From contig NZ_JBQKUP010000028.1 of assembly GCF_052156535.1 (NCBI RefSeq), forward strand, positions 112,373-176,372: a stretch of 64,000 bases of DNA, in the 5' to 3' direction. A program made the translations under genes and the position numbers. Positions 46,181 to 55,525 of this stretch are shown here, one piece after another; position 1 is the stretch's first letter, and every line of letters begins with the position of its first letter. The notes beneath the pieces are model-generated. The model ran no database searches. It was given only the letters and a program-made list of their open reading frames with translations, and was not told where the DNA came from. The stretch comes from Nitrospira_E sp052156535 (GTDB taxonomy: Bacteria > Nitrospirota > Nitrospiria > Nitrospirales > UBA8639).

Positions 46181-47413
46181 ATGAACACCGGCATTGCCAA
46201 CTATGGAAATATCTTCGTCGGTCGCCAGCCCATTTTAGGCCCGAATCTGAAAACCATTGGCTATGAGGTGCTGTATCGAGATTGTGAATCCGACTCCGCG
46301 AACATCCCGGATGAGGCAATGGCCACGGCCCAGGTCCTCTTAAATACCTACCTCGATATTGGACTGGAACATGTGGTGGGAACACATCTGGCTTTTTTGA
46401 ATATTCCCAATCAATTTTTATTAAACAGACATTGTGAGGCCCTCCCGAAACACCGCGTGGTCTTGGAAATATTGGAAACGGTGGAGCCCACCCCAGAAGT
46501 CATTGAGGCCTTGGCCTCCCTCTCTCAGCAGGGCTATACCATTGCCCTGGATGATTTTGTCTTCCATGATCGCTTCCGACCGTTTCTGGAATTGGCCGAT
46601 ATCGTAAAAATCGATGTCTTAGGTAAAAGCTCCGAACAATTACAACTTGAGATCCAACACCTCCGGAATTACCGTGCGCGCCTCCTCGCCGAAAAAGTGG
46701 AGACACGGGAGACCTTTGAGACCTGCAAACAACTTGGGATTTTCTATTTTCAAGGATTCTTCTTTTATCGCCCAGATATTATTCGCGGACACGAAATCCC
46801 CGCGAACCGTGTCGCCCTCCTGGAATTATTAGGAAAAATTCAGGATCCGAATATCTCTTTTGAATGTCTGGTCGAAAGTATCCGAAACGATCTGTCTTTG
46901 AGCTACAAGATTCTTCGATATGTGAACTCGGCCTCTGTCGGACTTCCCAGGAGAGTGGAATCCATTGAGCAAGCTGCCTGTATGGTAGGCCTCGACAGGA
47001 TACGCACTTGGGCCTCCCTTATTCTGATGGCCATTGGAAAGGACCAGCCGATGGAAATGCTGGTAATTGCCTTGGTGCGAGCAAAAATGTGTGAGAGCCT
47101 AGGACAGCAGCTTGGCACCAATTCTCCAGAAAAGTATTTCACCATGGGCCTTCTGTCGGTCTTGGAAGCCTTGTACGGATCTTCTATGGAAAAACTTGTG
47201 GGGAACCTTCCACTCCCGGACGATATTCTTGAAGCCTTAATACTGGAGAAGGGAACAATGGGAGCCGCGTTGAGTAGCGTGAAAGCCTATGAAAAGGGGG
47301 AGTGGTTGCACCTCAAATCACTCCAACTCTCCCCTGGCACAATTCGGGATTTCTATGTGAAAGCCATTGATTGGGCCAACCATTTTTCTCCTATGATTGA
47401 TGAACCCGCTTGA
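46181..47413 (+). CDS. EAL-HDOD protein (YuxH-like) with degenerate EAL
   Basis: 410 residues. The N-terminal EAL-like domain starts FVGRQPILGPNLKTIGYEVLYR and has LDDFVFHDRFRPFLELADIVKID, but the EAL triad is EVL and several metal ligands of active phosphodiesterases are missing. The HDOD domain follows (about 200-390; SYKILRYVNSASVGLPRRVES). Proteins of this type bind partners or c-di-GMP instead of cutting it. It completes the c-di-GMP cluster that follows the giant protein. Confidence 0.9.
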   Translation: MNTGIANYGNIFVGRQPILGPNLKTIGYEVLYRDCESDSANIPDEAMATAQVLLNTYLDIGLEHVVGTHLAFLNIPNQFLLNRHCEALPKHRVVLEILETVEPTPEVIEALASLSQQGYTIALDDFVFHDRFRPFLELADIVKIDVLGKSSEQLQLEIQHLRNYRARLLAEKVETRETFETCKQLGIFYFQGFFFYRPDIIRGHEIPANRVALLELLGKIQDPNISFECLVESIRNDLSLSYKILRYVNSASVGLPRRVESIEQAACMVGLDRIRTWASLILMAIGKDQPMEMLVIALVRAKMCESLGQQLGTNSPEKYFTMGLLSVLEALYGSSMEKLVGNLPLPDDILEALILEKGTMGAALSSVKAYEKGEWLHLKSLQLSPGTIRDFYVKAIDWANHFSPMIDEPA

Positions 47414-47631
47414 CATGCTGATAACCCCCCCATTTGCTCACATTCGCTTACCTCAGTTCAACCCTCATCTCTCAAGATTCCCCTCGCTCCTTGAGTCTCT
47501 TGCAGATATCTTCGAGAAAGTAGGCATCCCTATATTCACGTGTTAGAATAGGCCATGGCTATCGGGTTCGTGATCTCTTTGATACCACCTCAGAACACAT
47601 TCACGGGTCACCATAAAACTCAAAGACATCC

Positions 47632-48546
47632 ATGACATTCATCCCTACTTCAGAAATCACTCCCGTCTCTTCTTCCGGAAAGACCTCCCGCAGGAGAAAC
47701 CTCCCTGCCTGGTTCAAAGTCCGTTTCCGGCCTGGCCCCCATTACCAGGAAATCCGTCAACTGATGGATACGCACCGCCTGCATACCATTTGTGAAGAAG
47801 CCCGATGTCCGAATATATGGGAATGTTGGAATAATCGGACGGCCACCTTCCTTATCCTTGGAGATATTTGTACCAGGCGTTGTCATTACTGTTCGGTGAC
47901 CACCGGACGCCCATCCGCAGTCGACCGAGAAGAGCCTCAGCGCGTGGCGGATGCCGTCAAGCTCCTTAAACTGCGGCATGCGGTGGTGACATCGGTCAAT
48001 CGAGACGATCTCCCCGATGGAGGGGCCGCACTATTTGCGGAGACCATTCAACGAATCAGACATGAAAATCCCGCATGCACCGTCGAAGTATTGATCCCGG
48101 ACTTTCAGGGGCATCAGACTGATCTGGAAATAGTTATGAAGGCCAAGCCGGATATTTTGAACCATAATATTGAGAGCGTTCCTCGCCTCTTTCCTTCCAT
48201 TCGTCCACAGGGAAAATACCAACGCTCGCTTCAGGTTCTTGATTGGGCTAAGACCATGGGAGGACGAACCAAATCCGGACTAATGGCAGGTTTGGGAGAA
48301 TCAAACGATGAAATTCGGCAGGTGATGCAGGACCTTCGAAAAGTGAATTGTGACATTCTGACCATCGGCCAATATCTTCAGCCGACTCTTCAGCATGCGC
48401 CGGTTTCTCGATACTATAGTCCGGAGGAATTTGAAGAATTCAAACAGGAGGGAACGGCTTTAGGTTTTCAGCACGTAGAATCCGGCCCCCTCGTCCGGAG
48501 TTCTTACCATGCAGAAGAGCAAACACACGGACAGACTTATCCCTGA
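47632..48546 (+). CDS. lipA: Lipoyl synthase
   Basis: Radical SAM enzyme that inserts two sulfurs into octanoyl groups on lipoyl domains. The auxiliary cluster motif CEEARCPNIWEC and the SAM cluster motif CTRRCHYC are both intact. The C-terminal R-S-S-Y signature is present (VRSSYHAEEQ). At 304 residues it is full length. No lipB is nearby. It supports 2-oxoacid dehydrogenases or a glycine cleavage system elsewhere. Confidence 0.97.
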   Translation: MTFIPTSEITPVSSSGKTSRRRNLPAWFKVRFRPGPHYQEIRQLMDTHRLHTICEEARCPNIWECWNNRTATFLILGDICTRRCHYCSVTTGRPSAVDREEPQRVADAVKLLKLRHAVVTSVNRDDLPDGGAALFAETIQRIRHENPACTVEVLIPDFQGHQTDLEIVMKAKPDILNHNIESVPRLFPSIRPQGKYQRSLQVLDWAKTMGGRTKSGLMAGLGESNDEIRQVMQDLRKVNCDILTIGQYLQPTLQHAPVSRYYSPEEFEEFKQEGTALGFQHVESGPLVRSSYHAEEQTHGQTYP

Positions 48547-48602
48547 AACCCGTTTCTTCTGTTTGTCCCAAGCCATTCGATCTGCGTGGCCGCAGACTCT
48601 AG

Positions 48603-48770
48603 TCAGACCGGTTGGTGAAGATCTAATCGAGAAACAGGCTTGTCTGACTGGGCATAGGAGGGATTCTGCTTCTGGGCGAGGGAATCCAAATACACATGTT
48701 CGCAGAGGTTCCGCAGAGTGACGAAATCAAATTGCGTATATTCTTGACAGCAGGTTTCACATTTCATCAT
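48603..48770 (-). CDS. Small Cys-rich protein
   Basis: A 55-residue product beginning MMKCETCCQEY. The CxxCC cluster and a later LCEHVYLDS suggest metal binding (zinc or iron-sulfur). An AGAAGG lies 3-6 nt before the paired ATGs (48770, 48767), supporting translation. The frame extends further upstream, but that part is hydrophobic and lacks a start signal. It converges on lipA. Family not recognised. Confidence 0.55.
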   Translation of the reverse strand: MMKCETCCQEYTQFDFVTLRNLCEHVYLDSLAQKQNPSYAQSDKPVSRLDLHQPV

Positions 48771-49010
48771 TGGCCTTCTCTCCAATAATTTGCTAACATG
48801 CACCCAATAAATTAAAATTAGCGGAAGGACGAACACTTCGAATCACACACCGTGACTCCCCCAAGTGACAAAGTGAATAATTCTGAAATGTCCACCCTTC
48901 CCGCATTCATGACATCGTGGTGTCTTCCTCTTATCTCCATTCGCGATGCCCTCTTCCCATAAAATTCTTTCTTACCGTTTCAGTCTCAGGCAACGAATTA
49001 GCACTTCATG

Positions 49011-49355
49011 TTATCGAATGATCAACGCATGTCCGTCCTGGGCGGAGACCAAGGCATTAACGGGTTGCCCGAGTTCTTTTTGCCCATTGGGAAAGGCGGT
49101 ATCTTTCCCCACCTGGATTTTAATCTGTTGTTCGGCTGACGCCCCTTCAATAATAAACAGATCTCCCTGGATAGACTGAAGCGTCCCTTCCACATTGACA
49201 TATCGTGCCGTCGAAGTCGGCGAATTCGTCCTTAGTTCCTCTCGAACTTGAGGTGCTTGAGACATCTGCTCCCCCTCCATGGCAAGTCCCGAGAGAACCC
49301 ACTGGGAACAACCCATCACCAACATCAAGATACAAAATTTGGTCAATGGTTTCAT
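49011..49355 (-). CDS. Secreted small protein of unknown function
   Basis: The ATG at 49355 has a strong GGAAGGAGG 6 nt upstream. The 114-residue product has a signal peptide (about 1-25; FCILMLVMGCSQWVLSG), a linker, and a small beta-rich domain (YVNVEGTLQSIQGDLFIIEG ... VSAQDGHALIIR) like the small exported beta-barrel modules. A Cys near residue 15 in VMGC could be a lipobox. No specific function. Confidence 0.7.
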   Translation of the reverse strand: MKPLTKFCILMLVMGCSQWVLSGLAMEGEQMSQAPQVREELRTNSPTSTARYVNVEGTLQSIQGDLFIIEGASAEQQIKIQVGKDTAFPNGQKELGQPVNALVSAQDGHALIIR

Positions 49356-49781
49356 TTCAACCTCCTTCCACGACATATAAATGCGACTGAGGACCTTATC
49401 GTGTTTCGTTGCTGACACTTAATTGATATTGCAAGGCTCATTCCCTACCATGACATCTATTTTTTCATGAACAACATCAAGTGTTTAGATTTCTCCTGTG
49501 GCAAACCGCAACAGGATTCACATGAGGAGGTGCAGGCAATCGCCTACAACTTCTCCAATAACCCTGTAGGGAGATAAATGCAGATGGACAGATACATGAA
49601 ACAGGACGGGCCCCTCCTCCTGTTGATGAAGAAGGGGCCCTAAAGGCGGACTGGTTCGAACGCTCGATGCGCCCAAACATCAATACGTCCTCTCAGGTCC
49701 AAAAGAAAACGAAAGAAATTTCCTCAAGGGACCTTTTTATGATCAGGGATGGTTTTTCTCTATCTCACCGCCACGACCATG
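49356..49781. other. Gap with GC-rich hairpin
   Basis: No gene is seen. gggcccct at 49608-49615 pairs with aggggccc at 49633-49640 over a 17-nt loop. No T-run flanks it. It is 142 bp past the stop of the Spy-like gene on the minus strand and may protect or end its transcript. Confidence 0.45.
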
Positions 49782-50321
49782 CTATTTTTCGGGATACTCT
49801 CCATGATCTCCTGAATGAAAGGCCATGCCTTCCATATGTTCACGTAGCCGGGACCGAAACTGTTCATATTGCACGGGCGTCAAGACCTCTTTGACTTTGA
49901 GATAAACCCCGACACGGTACATCATCATGTTTTTTTGTAACAGGCTGATTTCATCAACCTTACTGGCAATGGCGGCCATATCGGCTTGTTTCGCATCCAT
50001 AAGGGTTCCCATATCGACCATCGCCACCCGCAAATCGGCCCCATTCTGAATCATGGTTTTCCGATAGTCCATTTCAAGCGGACGGAGCCGGGTCACTTGA
50101 TCCTCAGAAAGACCCAACTCTTCTTTCATGTCCAATGGAGAAAGACCACCATGATGCTCCATCCCTTCATGAGCACTTTTGCCATATCCCATTCCCGCAT
50201 GCGGCTGTTTCCCATGTGGATCGTGAGCACTCCCGGAGTCCGCTCCTGCCAAGGATCCTATTCCCCCCATGACAAATGTCACCAATCCCACAACGACCAT
50301 GAATTGTTTAAAACCCTGCAT
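49782..50321 (-). CDS. Spy/CpxP-like periplasmic protein
   Basis: About 179 residues. Signal peptide (about 1-28), then a His/Gly-rich stretch (HDPHGKQPHAGMGYGKSAHEG) that may bind metals, and a helical domain with two LTxxQ-like motifs (LSEDQVTRLRPLE and LTPVQYEQFRSRL). LTxxQ proteins are periplasmic chaperones or metal-stress sensors. ATG 50321 follows AAAGGGG at 7 nt spacing; an upstream ATG at 50339 is possible. Divergent from the citrate synthase gene. Confidence 0.8.
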   Translation of the reverse strand: MQGFKQFMVVVGLVTFVMGGIGSLAGADSGSAHDPHGKQPHAGMGYGKSAHEGMEHHGGLSPLDMKEELGLSEDQVTRLRPLEMDYRKTMIQNGADLRVAMVDMGTLMDAKQADMAAIASKVDEISLLQKNMMMYRVGVYLKVKEVLTPVQYEQFRSRLREHMEGMAFHSGDHGEYPEK

Positions 50322-50528
50322 ACTCAAATCCCCTTTCATGAAAGTAAAATACTCCCCTTCCGAGACCAATGACCATGCCTCTATTATAGTCAAAACCTCT
50401 TTTCATAATAATTTCCCAATTCACTATAGCAAATTCATCCGGAAAGTTGGGGGGAAGATCATGAGCAAGGTATACTAAAAATATACGCCATTTTTCGGAG
50501 ATGAAATCTAAGAGAAAGAGAAGATGAT

Positions 50529-51668
50529 ATGGAAGATTTTTTGCCAGGCCTAGCGGGGGTTCCTGCCGCGAAATCAACAATCAGTTATGTCGATGGGAAC
50601 CAGGGGATTCTAGAATATCGCGGGATCCCGATTGAGGAACTTGCAACCCGAAGCACCTTTACCGAAACGGCGTTTTTATTATTATTCAACCGGCTTCCAA
50701 CCCGGGAAGAACTCTCCCGCTTTCATGAGGATCTAACTCACCATCGCCGGATCAAATATCGCATCACCGATCTCCTGAAATGTCTCCCGGAACATGGACA
50801 CCCGATGGATGCCCTTCAAGCGGCCGTGGCCGCCCTCGGCATGTTTTATCCGGTGCCGGATGTCCGTGATGATGCTACCCGCTACTGGACCGCTGTCCGG
50901 CTCATCGCCAAACTCCCTACCATCGTCGCCGCGTTTGCCCGGCTGCGTCATGGTGATGAGCAGATACAACCGCGTGACGACCTGTCCTTCGCCGAAAACT
51001 TTCTGTACATGCTCACCGAAAAAGTTCCTGCTCCCGACATGGCCAGGATGTTCGATATCTGTTTGATTCTTCATGCCGAACACACCATGAACGCCTCGAC
51101 ATTCAGCGGACTGGTGACGGCCTCCACACTCGCCGATCCGTTTACGGTAATCGCCTCTGCCATAGGCACCCTGGAGGGCCCACTACATGGCGGCGCTAAT
51201 GAGGCGGTCATTCACATGCTGGAGGAGATAGGAACCCTTGAGGCTATTCCTGCATACCTGGACCAGAAATTTTCATTAAAGCAAAAAATTATGGGGTTCG
51301 GGCATCGCATTTATAAGGTCAAAGACCCACGCGCCACTGTGTTACAAGAGTTCGCCCAAGAATTGGATACCCGACCGGATGGCAGTTCCTTGTTTGCGCT
51401 AGCCAGAGCGGTTGAACAGGAAATGGAAAAACGCGTGGGATCCAAAGGCATACGGCCCAACGTGGATTTTTACTCCGGGATTATTTACCATCGAATGGGC
51501 ATCGACACTGATTTATTCACTCCGGTCTTTGCCATGGCCAGGGTGGCCGGGTGGTTAGCGCACTGCTTTGAACAATATCAGGATAATCACCTATTCCGGC
51601 CTGACCAGATTTATGAGGGACCCCGCCATCGTGCATATCAATCAGTGGAAACACGTGAAACCCGTTAA
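50529..51668 (+). CDS. gltA: Citrate synthase
   Basis: Condenses oxaloacetate and acetyl-CoA. Catalytic residues are His in LHGGANE (near 220), His in GFGHRIYK (near 259) and Asp in VDFYSG (near 313). At 379 residues it is the short (Gram-positive/archaeal-like) type rather than the long hexameric E. coli form. It is immediately followed by the succinate dehydrogenase genes, suggesting a TCA cluster; the direction of the cycle cannot be told from this locus. Confidence 0.95.
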   Translation: MEDFLPGLAGVPAAKSTISYVDGNQGILEYRGIPIEELATRSTFTETAFLLLFNRLPTREELSRFHEDLTHHRRIKYRITDLLKCLPEHGHPMDALQAAVAALGMFYPVPDVRDDATRYWTAVRLIAKLPTIVAAFARLRHGDEQIQPRDDLSFAENFLYMLTEKVPAPDMARMFDICLILHAEHTMNASTFSGLVTASTLADPFTVIASAIGTLEGPLHGGANEAVIHMLEEIGTLEAIPAYLDQKFSLKQKIMGFGHRIYKVKDPRATVLQEFAQELDTRPDGSSLFALARAVEQEMEKRVGSKGIRPNVDFYSGIIYHRMGIDTDLFTPVFAMARVAGWLAHCFEQYQDNHLFRPDQIYEGPRHRAYQSVETRETR

Positions 51669-51737
51669 TCAGGTCACATCCCCGACCGACGTCATCGCTG
51701 TAAGAATCTTTGTGCCACGTATTTTTGCTTGAAAATA

Positions 51738-53453
51738 ATGAACTCTTCCTTTTCTTATGATGTGCTCGTCATTGGGGCCGGTCTGGCGGGAATGCGGGCT
51801 GCTATCGCCGCGCATAACCAAGGGGCTTCAGTGGCCATCATGACGAAAGTCCATCCGGTGCGCAGTCATTCCAATGCCGCGCAAGGCGGCATTAACGCCG
51901 CTCTGACCGACCGGGGGGACCACTGGGAGGACCATGCCTTTGAAACGGTGAAAGGCAGTGATTATCTGAGCGACCAGGACGCCGTTGAGGTCCTCGCTCA
52001 AGAAGCCGGCCAGGATATTATCGCCTTGGAGCATATGGGGGTCATCTTTAACCGAAACGAGGAAGGCCAGCTCGGGACGCGTCGATTCGGTGGACAAAAA
52101 CGGGCACGAACTTTTTTTGTGTCCGATTTTACCGGGCAGGCGCTGCTTCACGTGCTGTATGAACAAACGCTGCAGGCAAAAATTCCCGTCTACGAAGAAT
52201 GGTTTGCGACCTCCCTCGTGAAAGACGACCAGGGACGGTGTGCCGGAATGGTGGCCTTTGAAATTCGTACAGGGACGTTCGCGCTATTTCGAGCCAAAGC
52301 CGTGATCATGGCCACAGGCGGCTTAGGCCGGGTGTACGAACCCAGCACCAACGCCTTGATTTGTACGGGGGATGGCATGGCCGTGGCCTACCGTGCCGGG
52401 GCGCCTTTAATGGATATGGAAATGGTGCAATATCACCCGACGACCCTGAAGGGGAAGGGCCTACTGATTACAGAAGCCGCCAGAGGAGAAGGGGCCTATC
52501 TTCTCAACAGCAAGGGGGAGCGCTTCATGGAACGCTATGCGCCCAATATGCTAGAGCTGGCTTCACGGGATGTCGTCTCCCGGGCGGAACAAATTGAAAT
52601 CAATGAAGGGCGTGGCATCAAAGGCTGCGTCCTGCTCGACTGCCGGCATTTGGGACGGGCCTTTCTTCAGGATCGTCTCGGACAAATCTATGCCGAAGCC
52701 AAAACGTTTGCCAATATCGATTTAGCCGAAGAGCCGTTACCCATCCGACCGGGCATGCATTACCAAATGGGGGGCATCAAAACCGATACCGAAGGCCGAT
52801 GTTGGGATGTCCAGGGCCACTGGACCGGCGTGCCGGGCCTCTTCGCTGCGGGAGAAACTGCCTGCGTGAGCTTGCATGGCGGCAACAGGCTTGGCGCGAA
52901 CTCTCTCTTGGACACCGTGGTATTTGGCCGACGGGCAGGAACATGTGCCGCGGAGTATGCCAACACACTCCCTTCTCCCACCATTTCAGACAGCGCGATG
53001 GACGCAGACAAACACCTGGTGGCCGGCATCGTGTCACGGAAAGGACCGGGAGAACGAGCGGCTGCGCTGCGGCTGGAAATGGGCACCACCATGAACCGGC
53101 ATGTGTCGGTCTTTCGTGAGGAGGAAGGCATGGAGACCGCCCTCCACCAAATCACCCAATTAAAAGCCCGTTGGCCCGACCTCACCATCCAGGATAAAGG
53201 GCAGGTGTTTAATACCGGATTGATCGCGGCACTGGAATTGGGGTTTATGTTGGACTGTGCAGAAGCCATCATTGTGGGCGCGCTCACCAGACAGGAAAGC
53301 CGTGGGGCCCATTTCCGGACGGATTATCTTGATCGGGACGACGAACACTGGCTCAAACATGTGTTGTTGTATCATAGACCCGATGCTCCTCCACACGTCG
53401 ACTATTTACCGGTGCGAATCACCCAATGGCAACCTCAAATTCGCGTCTATTAA
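51738..53453 (+). CDS. sdhA: Succinate dehydrogenase/fumarate reductase flavoprotein subunit
   Basis: FAD-binding N-terminus VLVIGAGLAGMRAAIAA and covalent-FAD region RSHSNAAQGGINAAL (His). Active-site segments HPTTLKGKGLLITEAARGEG and HYQMGGIKTD, plus RLGANSLLDTV, are typical. The ATG at 51738 replaces a TTG start 9 nt upstream. Paired with the Fe-S subunit and an HdrB-like subunit downstream. The 571-residue length is normal. Confidence 0.95.
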   Translation: MNSSFSYDVLVIGAGLAGMRAAIAAHNQGASVAIMTKVHPVRSHSNAAQGGINAALTDRGDHWEDHAFETVKGSDYLSDQDAVEVLAQEAGQDIIALEHMGVIFNRNEEGQLGTRRFGGQKRARTFFVSDFTGQALLHVLYEQTLQAKIPVYEEWFATSLVKDDQGRCAGMVAFEIRTGTFALFRAKAVIMATGGLGRVYEPSTNALICTGDGMAVAYRAGAPLMDMEMVQYHPTTLKGKGLLITEAARGEGAYLLNSKGERFMERYAPNMLELASRDVVSRAEQIEINEGRGIKGCVLLDCRHLGRAFLQDRLGQIYAEAKTFANIDLAEEPLPIRPGMHYQMGGIKTDTEGRCWDVQGHWTGVPGLFAAGETACVSLHGGNRLGANSLLDTVVFGRRAGTCAAEYANTLPSPTISDSAMDADKHLVAGIVSRKGPGERAAALRLEMGTTMNRHVSVFREEEGMETALHQITQLKARWPDLTIQDKGQVFNTGLIAALELGFMLDCAEAIIVGALTRQESRGAHFRTDYLDRDDEHWLKHVLLYHRPDAPPHVDYLPVRITQWQPQIRVY

Positions 53454-53568
53454 TGAAGTCAAAATGCGCATTATGGCCTCTTTGGAACCATTTTAGAGTT
53501 GCCAAGCCACCCGGTAACGGCCTAAAGGAGGTATACTATAAACATAAGCCGAGGAATCACCCCCACTG

Positions 53569-54528
53569 ATGCACACCACTCTTCGCATACGCCGCTTTAA
53601 TCCTGAACACGATCATCCCTCCTCGTACTATCAGGAATATGACCTGGAAATCGATCCTTCCGACAGTGTCCTCGATGGACTCATTAAAATCCGGGAAACC
53701 ATTGATGATTCTTTAACACTTCGTTGTTCCTGTCGTGGAGCCATTTGCGGATCTTGCGGCATGCGCATTAACGGACACGCCACACTGGCCTGTAAAACCA
53801 AAATGATTTCGGTCTCCTCGGAAGGAGGGACAATCCAGGTTGAACCCATGAATAACATGCCGGTCATTAAAGATCTGGTCACGGATATGGCCCCATTCTG
53901 GACAAAGATTCGACAGATTCAGCCGTGGCTCCAACCGGAAGGGCCGCTTCCCACCGCTGAATACACCGCCTCCCCGGAATCCATGAGCCACCTCTCCGGG
54001 GTCATGAGCTGCATTATGTGTGGCGCCTGCGTCTCCGACTGCACGGTCTTGGATGTCGATAAGACATTCGTCGGGCCTGCTGCCCTGGCGAAAGCCTATC
54101 GATTTGTCGCCGATCCGCGGGATGCGGCGACTTTCCAACGACTGACTTCCCTCAATCAGGCGGGCGGCATGTGGGATTGCACCCGCTGCATGGAATGTAT
54201 TCAGGTCTGCCCCAAAGGGGTAGGCCCGATGGACCGAATCATGGCGTTGCGGGCAAAAGGTCTGGAAGAAAAAGTTCCTGCGACTTGTGGCTCCCGCCAT
54301 GCCGAGGTATTTTCGGACATCATCAAACACAAGGGAATTCTTGACGAACCGATGCTGGCGATCAGAACCTTCGGCCTTAAAAATATTGGCCGATTACTCG
54401 GTATGATCCCCATGGTTGTTCAATCGGTCTTTAAAGGCAAAGTCCCTCTCTCGGGTCCGCTTCACCGGCCGATTCCGGGAATCCAACATATCCAACGGCT
54501 CTTTAAACAGGTCAGGATGAAACGATGA
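53569..54528 (+). CDS. sdhB: Succinate dehydrogenase/fumarate reductase iron-sulfur subunit
   Basis: Three Cys clusters are visible: [2Fe-2S] motif CSCRGAICGSCG plus ACKT; CIMCGACVSDC; and CTRCMECIQVCPKG. Electrons pass from the flavin in SdhA through these. The C-terminal tail after residue about 235 is longer than in E. coli SdhB, as in types that pair with an HdrB-like subunit. 115 bp separate it from sdhA. Confidence 0.95.
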   Translation: MHTTLRIRRFNPEHDHPSSYYQEYDLEIDPSDSVLDGLIKIRETIDDSLTLRCSCRGAICGSCGMRINGHATLACKTKMISVSSEGGTIQVEPMNNMPVIKDLVTDMAPFWTKIRQIQPWLQPEGPLPTAEYTASPESMSHLSGVMSCIMCGACVSDCTVLDVDKTFVGPAALAKAYRFVADPRDAATFQRLTSLNQAGGMWDCTRCMECIQVCPKGVGPMDRIMALRAKGLEEKVPATCGSRHAEVFSDIIKHKGILDEPMLAIRTFGLKNIGRLLGMIPMVVQSVFKGKVPLSGPLHRPIPGIQHIQRLFKQVRMKR

Positions 54529-54610
54529 CATCTGCCAAAACCATCTCATGTATTTCTGGGCACAAACCTTTCCTTCCTGATATTGCAAGAAATACGGAAG
54601 GGGGAGAGCG

Positions 54611-55495
54611 ATGAAATATGCCTTCTTTCCCGGGTGCGTCTCAAAGGGAGCCTGCCCCGAATTGTATCAATCCGTCATGCAGGTCTATCCCAAATTGGGA
54701 ATCGAACTCGCGGAAATGACCACCGCCTCCTGTACCGGTGCGGGTGTGTTGCAGGAAAAAGACCTGCGGCTGGGCGATGCGCTGAATGCCCGCACCTTTG
54801 CGCTGGCCGAACAACAAGGTCTCCCCATCATGACCATCTGCAGTACCTGCCAGGGCGTGATGAGCCAGGCCAACCATCGTCTCACGACTCAACCGCACTA
54901 TCTTCAGGAAATTAACGGCTTGCTCCAAGAGGAAGGATTGACCTATCGGGGAACCACCACGATCAAACATTTTTTGTGGATTCTCCTGGAAGACGTGGGG
55001 GAGGAAACTTTGCGACGCCACATCACCCGTCCCTTATCGGGTCTTCGTGCCGCGCCGTTTTATGGGTGCTATATTCAACGGCCGACCAATGCGCTGGAAT
55101 TCGACCGGCATCCCGATCGAGGAAAATCCCTTGAACGGATCATCGAAATATTAGGAGCGGAGGTCGTGAACTTTCCAGGGAAAACCCGATGTTGCGGATT
55201 TCCCATTTTGACCATTAATGAAAAAAACTCGCTCACGATGGTCGCCACGCATACGCGGGATGCGAAATCACACGGAGCCGATATCATGGTTACCCCCTGC
55301 CCGCTCTGCCATCTCAACCTCGACGGCATGCAGACCAAAGCTGCCAGCCAAGAACAGGCCTCTATCGATCTCCCGATTCTCCATCTTCCCCAACTATTAG
55401 GCCTTGCCATAGGGTTGGATACCAAGAGCCTCGGATTACAACGAAATCTCATTTCTCCTGAATCGGCTCTGGCTAGAATTGGTGGCGGCGGATAA
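54611..55495 (+). CDS. sdhE: HdrB/SdhE-like CCG-domain subunit of succinate dehydrogenase
   Basis: The 294-residue protein has CCG domains like heterodisulfide reductase B: FYGC, KTRCCGFP and TPCPLCH in the second; FFPGC, ASCTGAG and ICSTC in the first, where the expected Cys pair has only one Cys. It has no membrane helices, yet in SdhABE-type enzymes this subunit takes the place of the membrane anchor and handles electron transfer to quinone. The symbol here means the CCG-domain subunit, not the SdhE flavinylation factor. RBS GGAAGGGGGAG precedes the ATG. Confidence 0.9.
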   Translation: MKYAFFPGCVSKGACPELYQSVMQVYPKLGIELAEMTTASCTGAGVLQEKDLRLGDALNARTFALAEQQGLPIMTICSTCQGVMSQANHRLTTQPHYLQEINGLLQEEGLTYRGTTTIKHFLWILLEDVGEETLRRHITRPLSGLRAAPFYGCYIQRPTNALEFDRHPDRGKSLERIIEILGAEVVNFPGKTRCCGFPILTINEKNSLTMVATHTRDAKSHGADIMVTPCPLCHLNLDGMQTKAASQEQASIDLPILHLPQLLGLAIGLDTKSLGLQRNLISPESALARIGGGG

Positions 55496-55525
55496 CCACA
55501 TTTTCCCTGTTAAAGGTCTGCAGTT

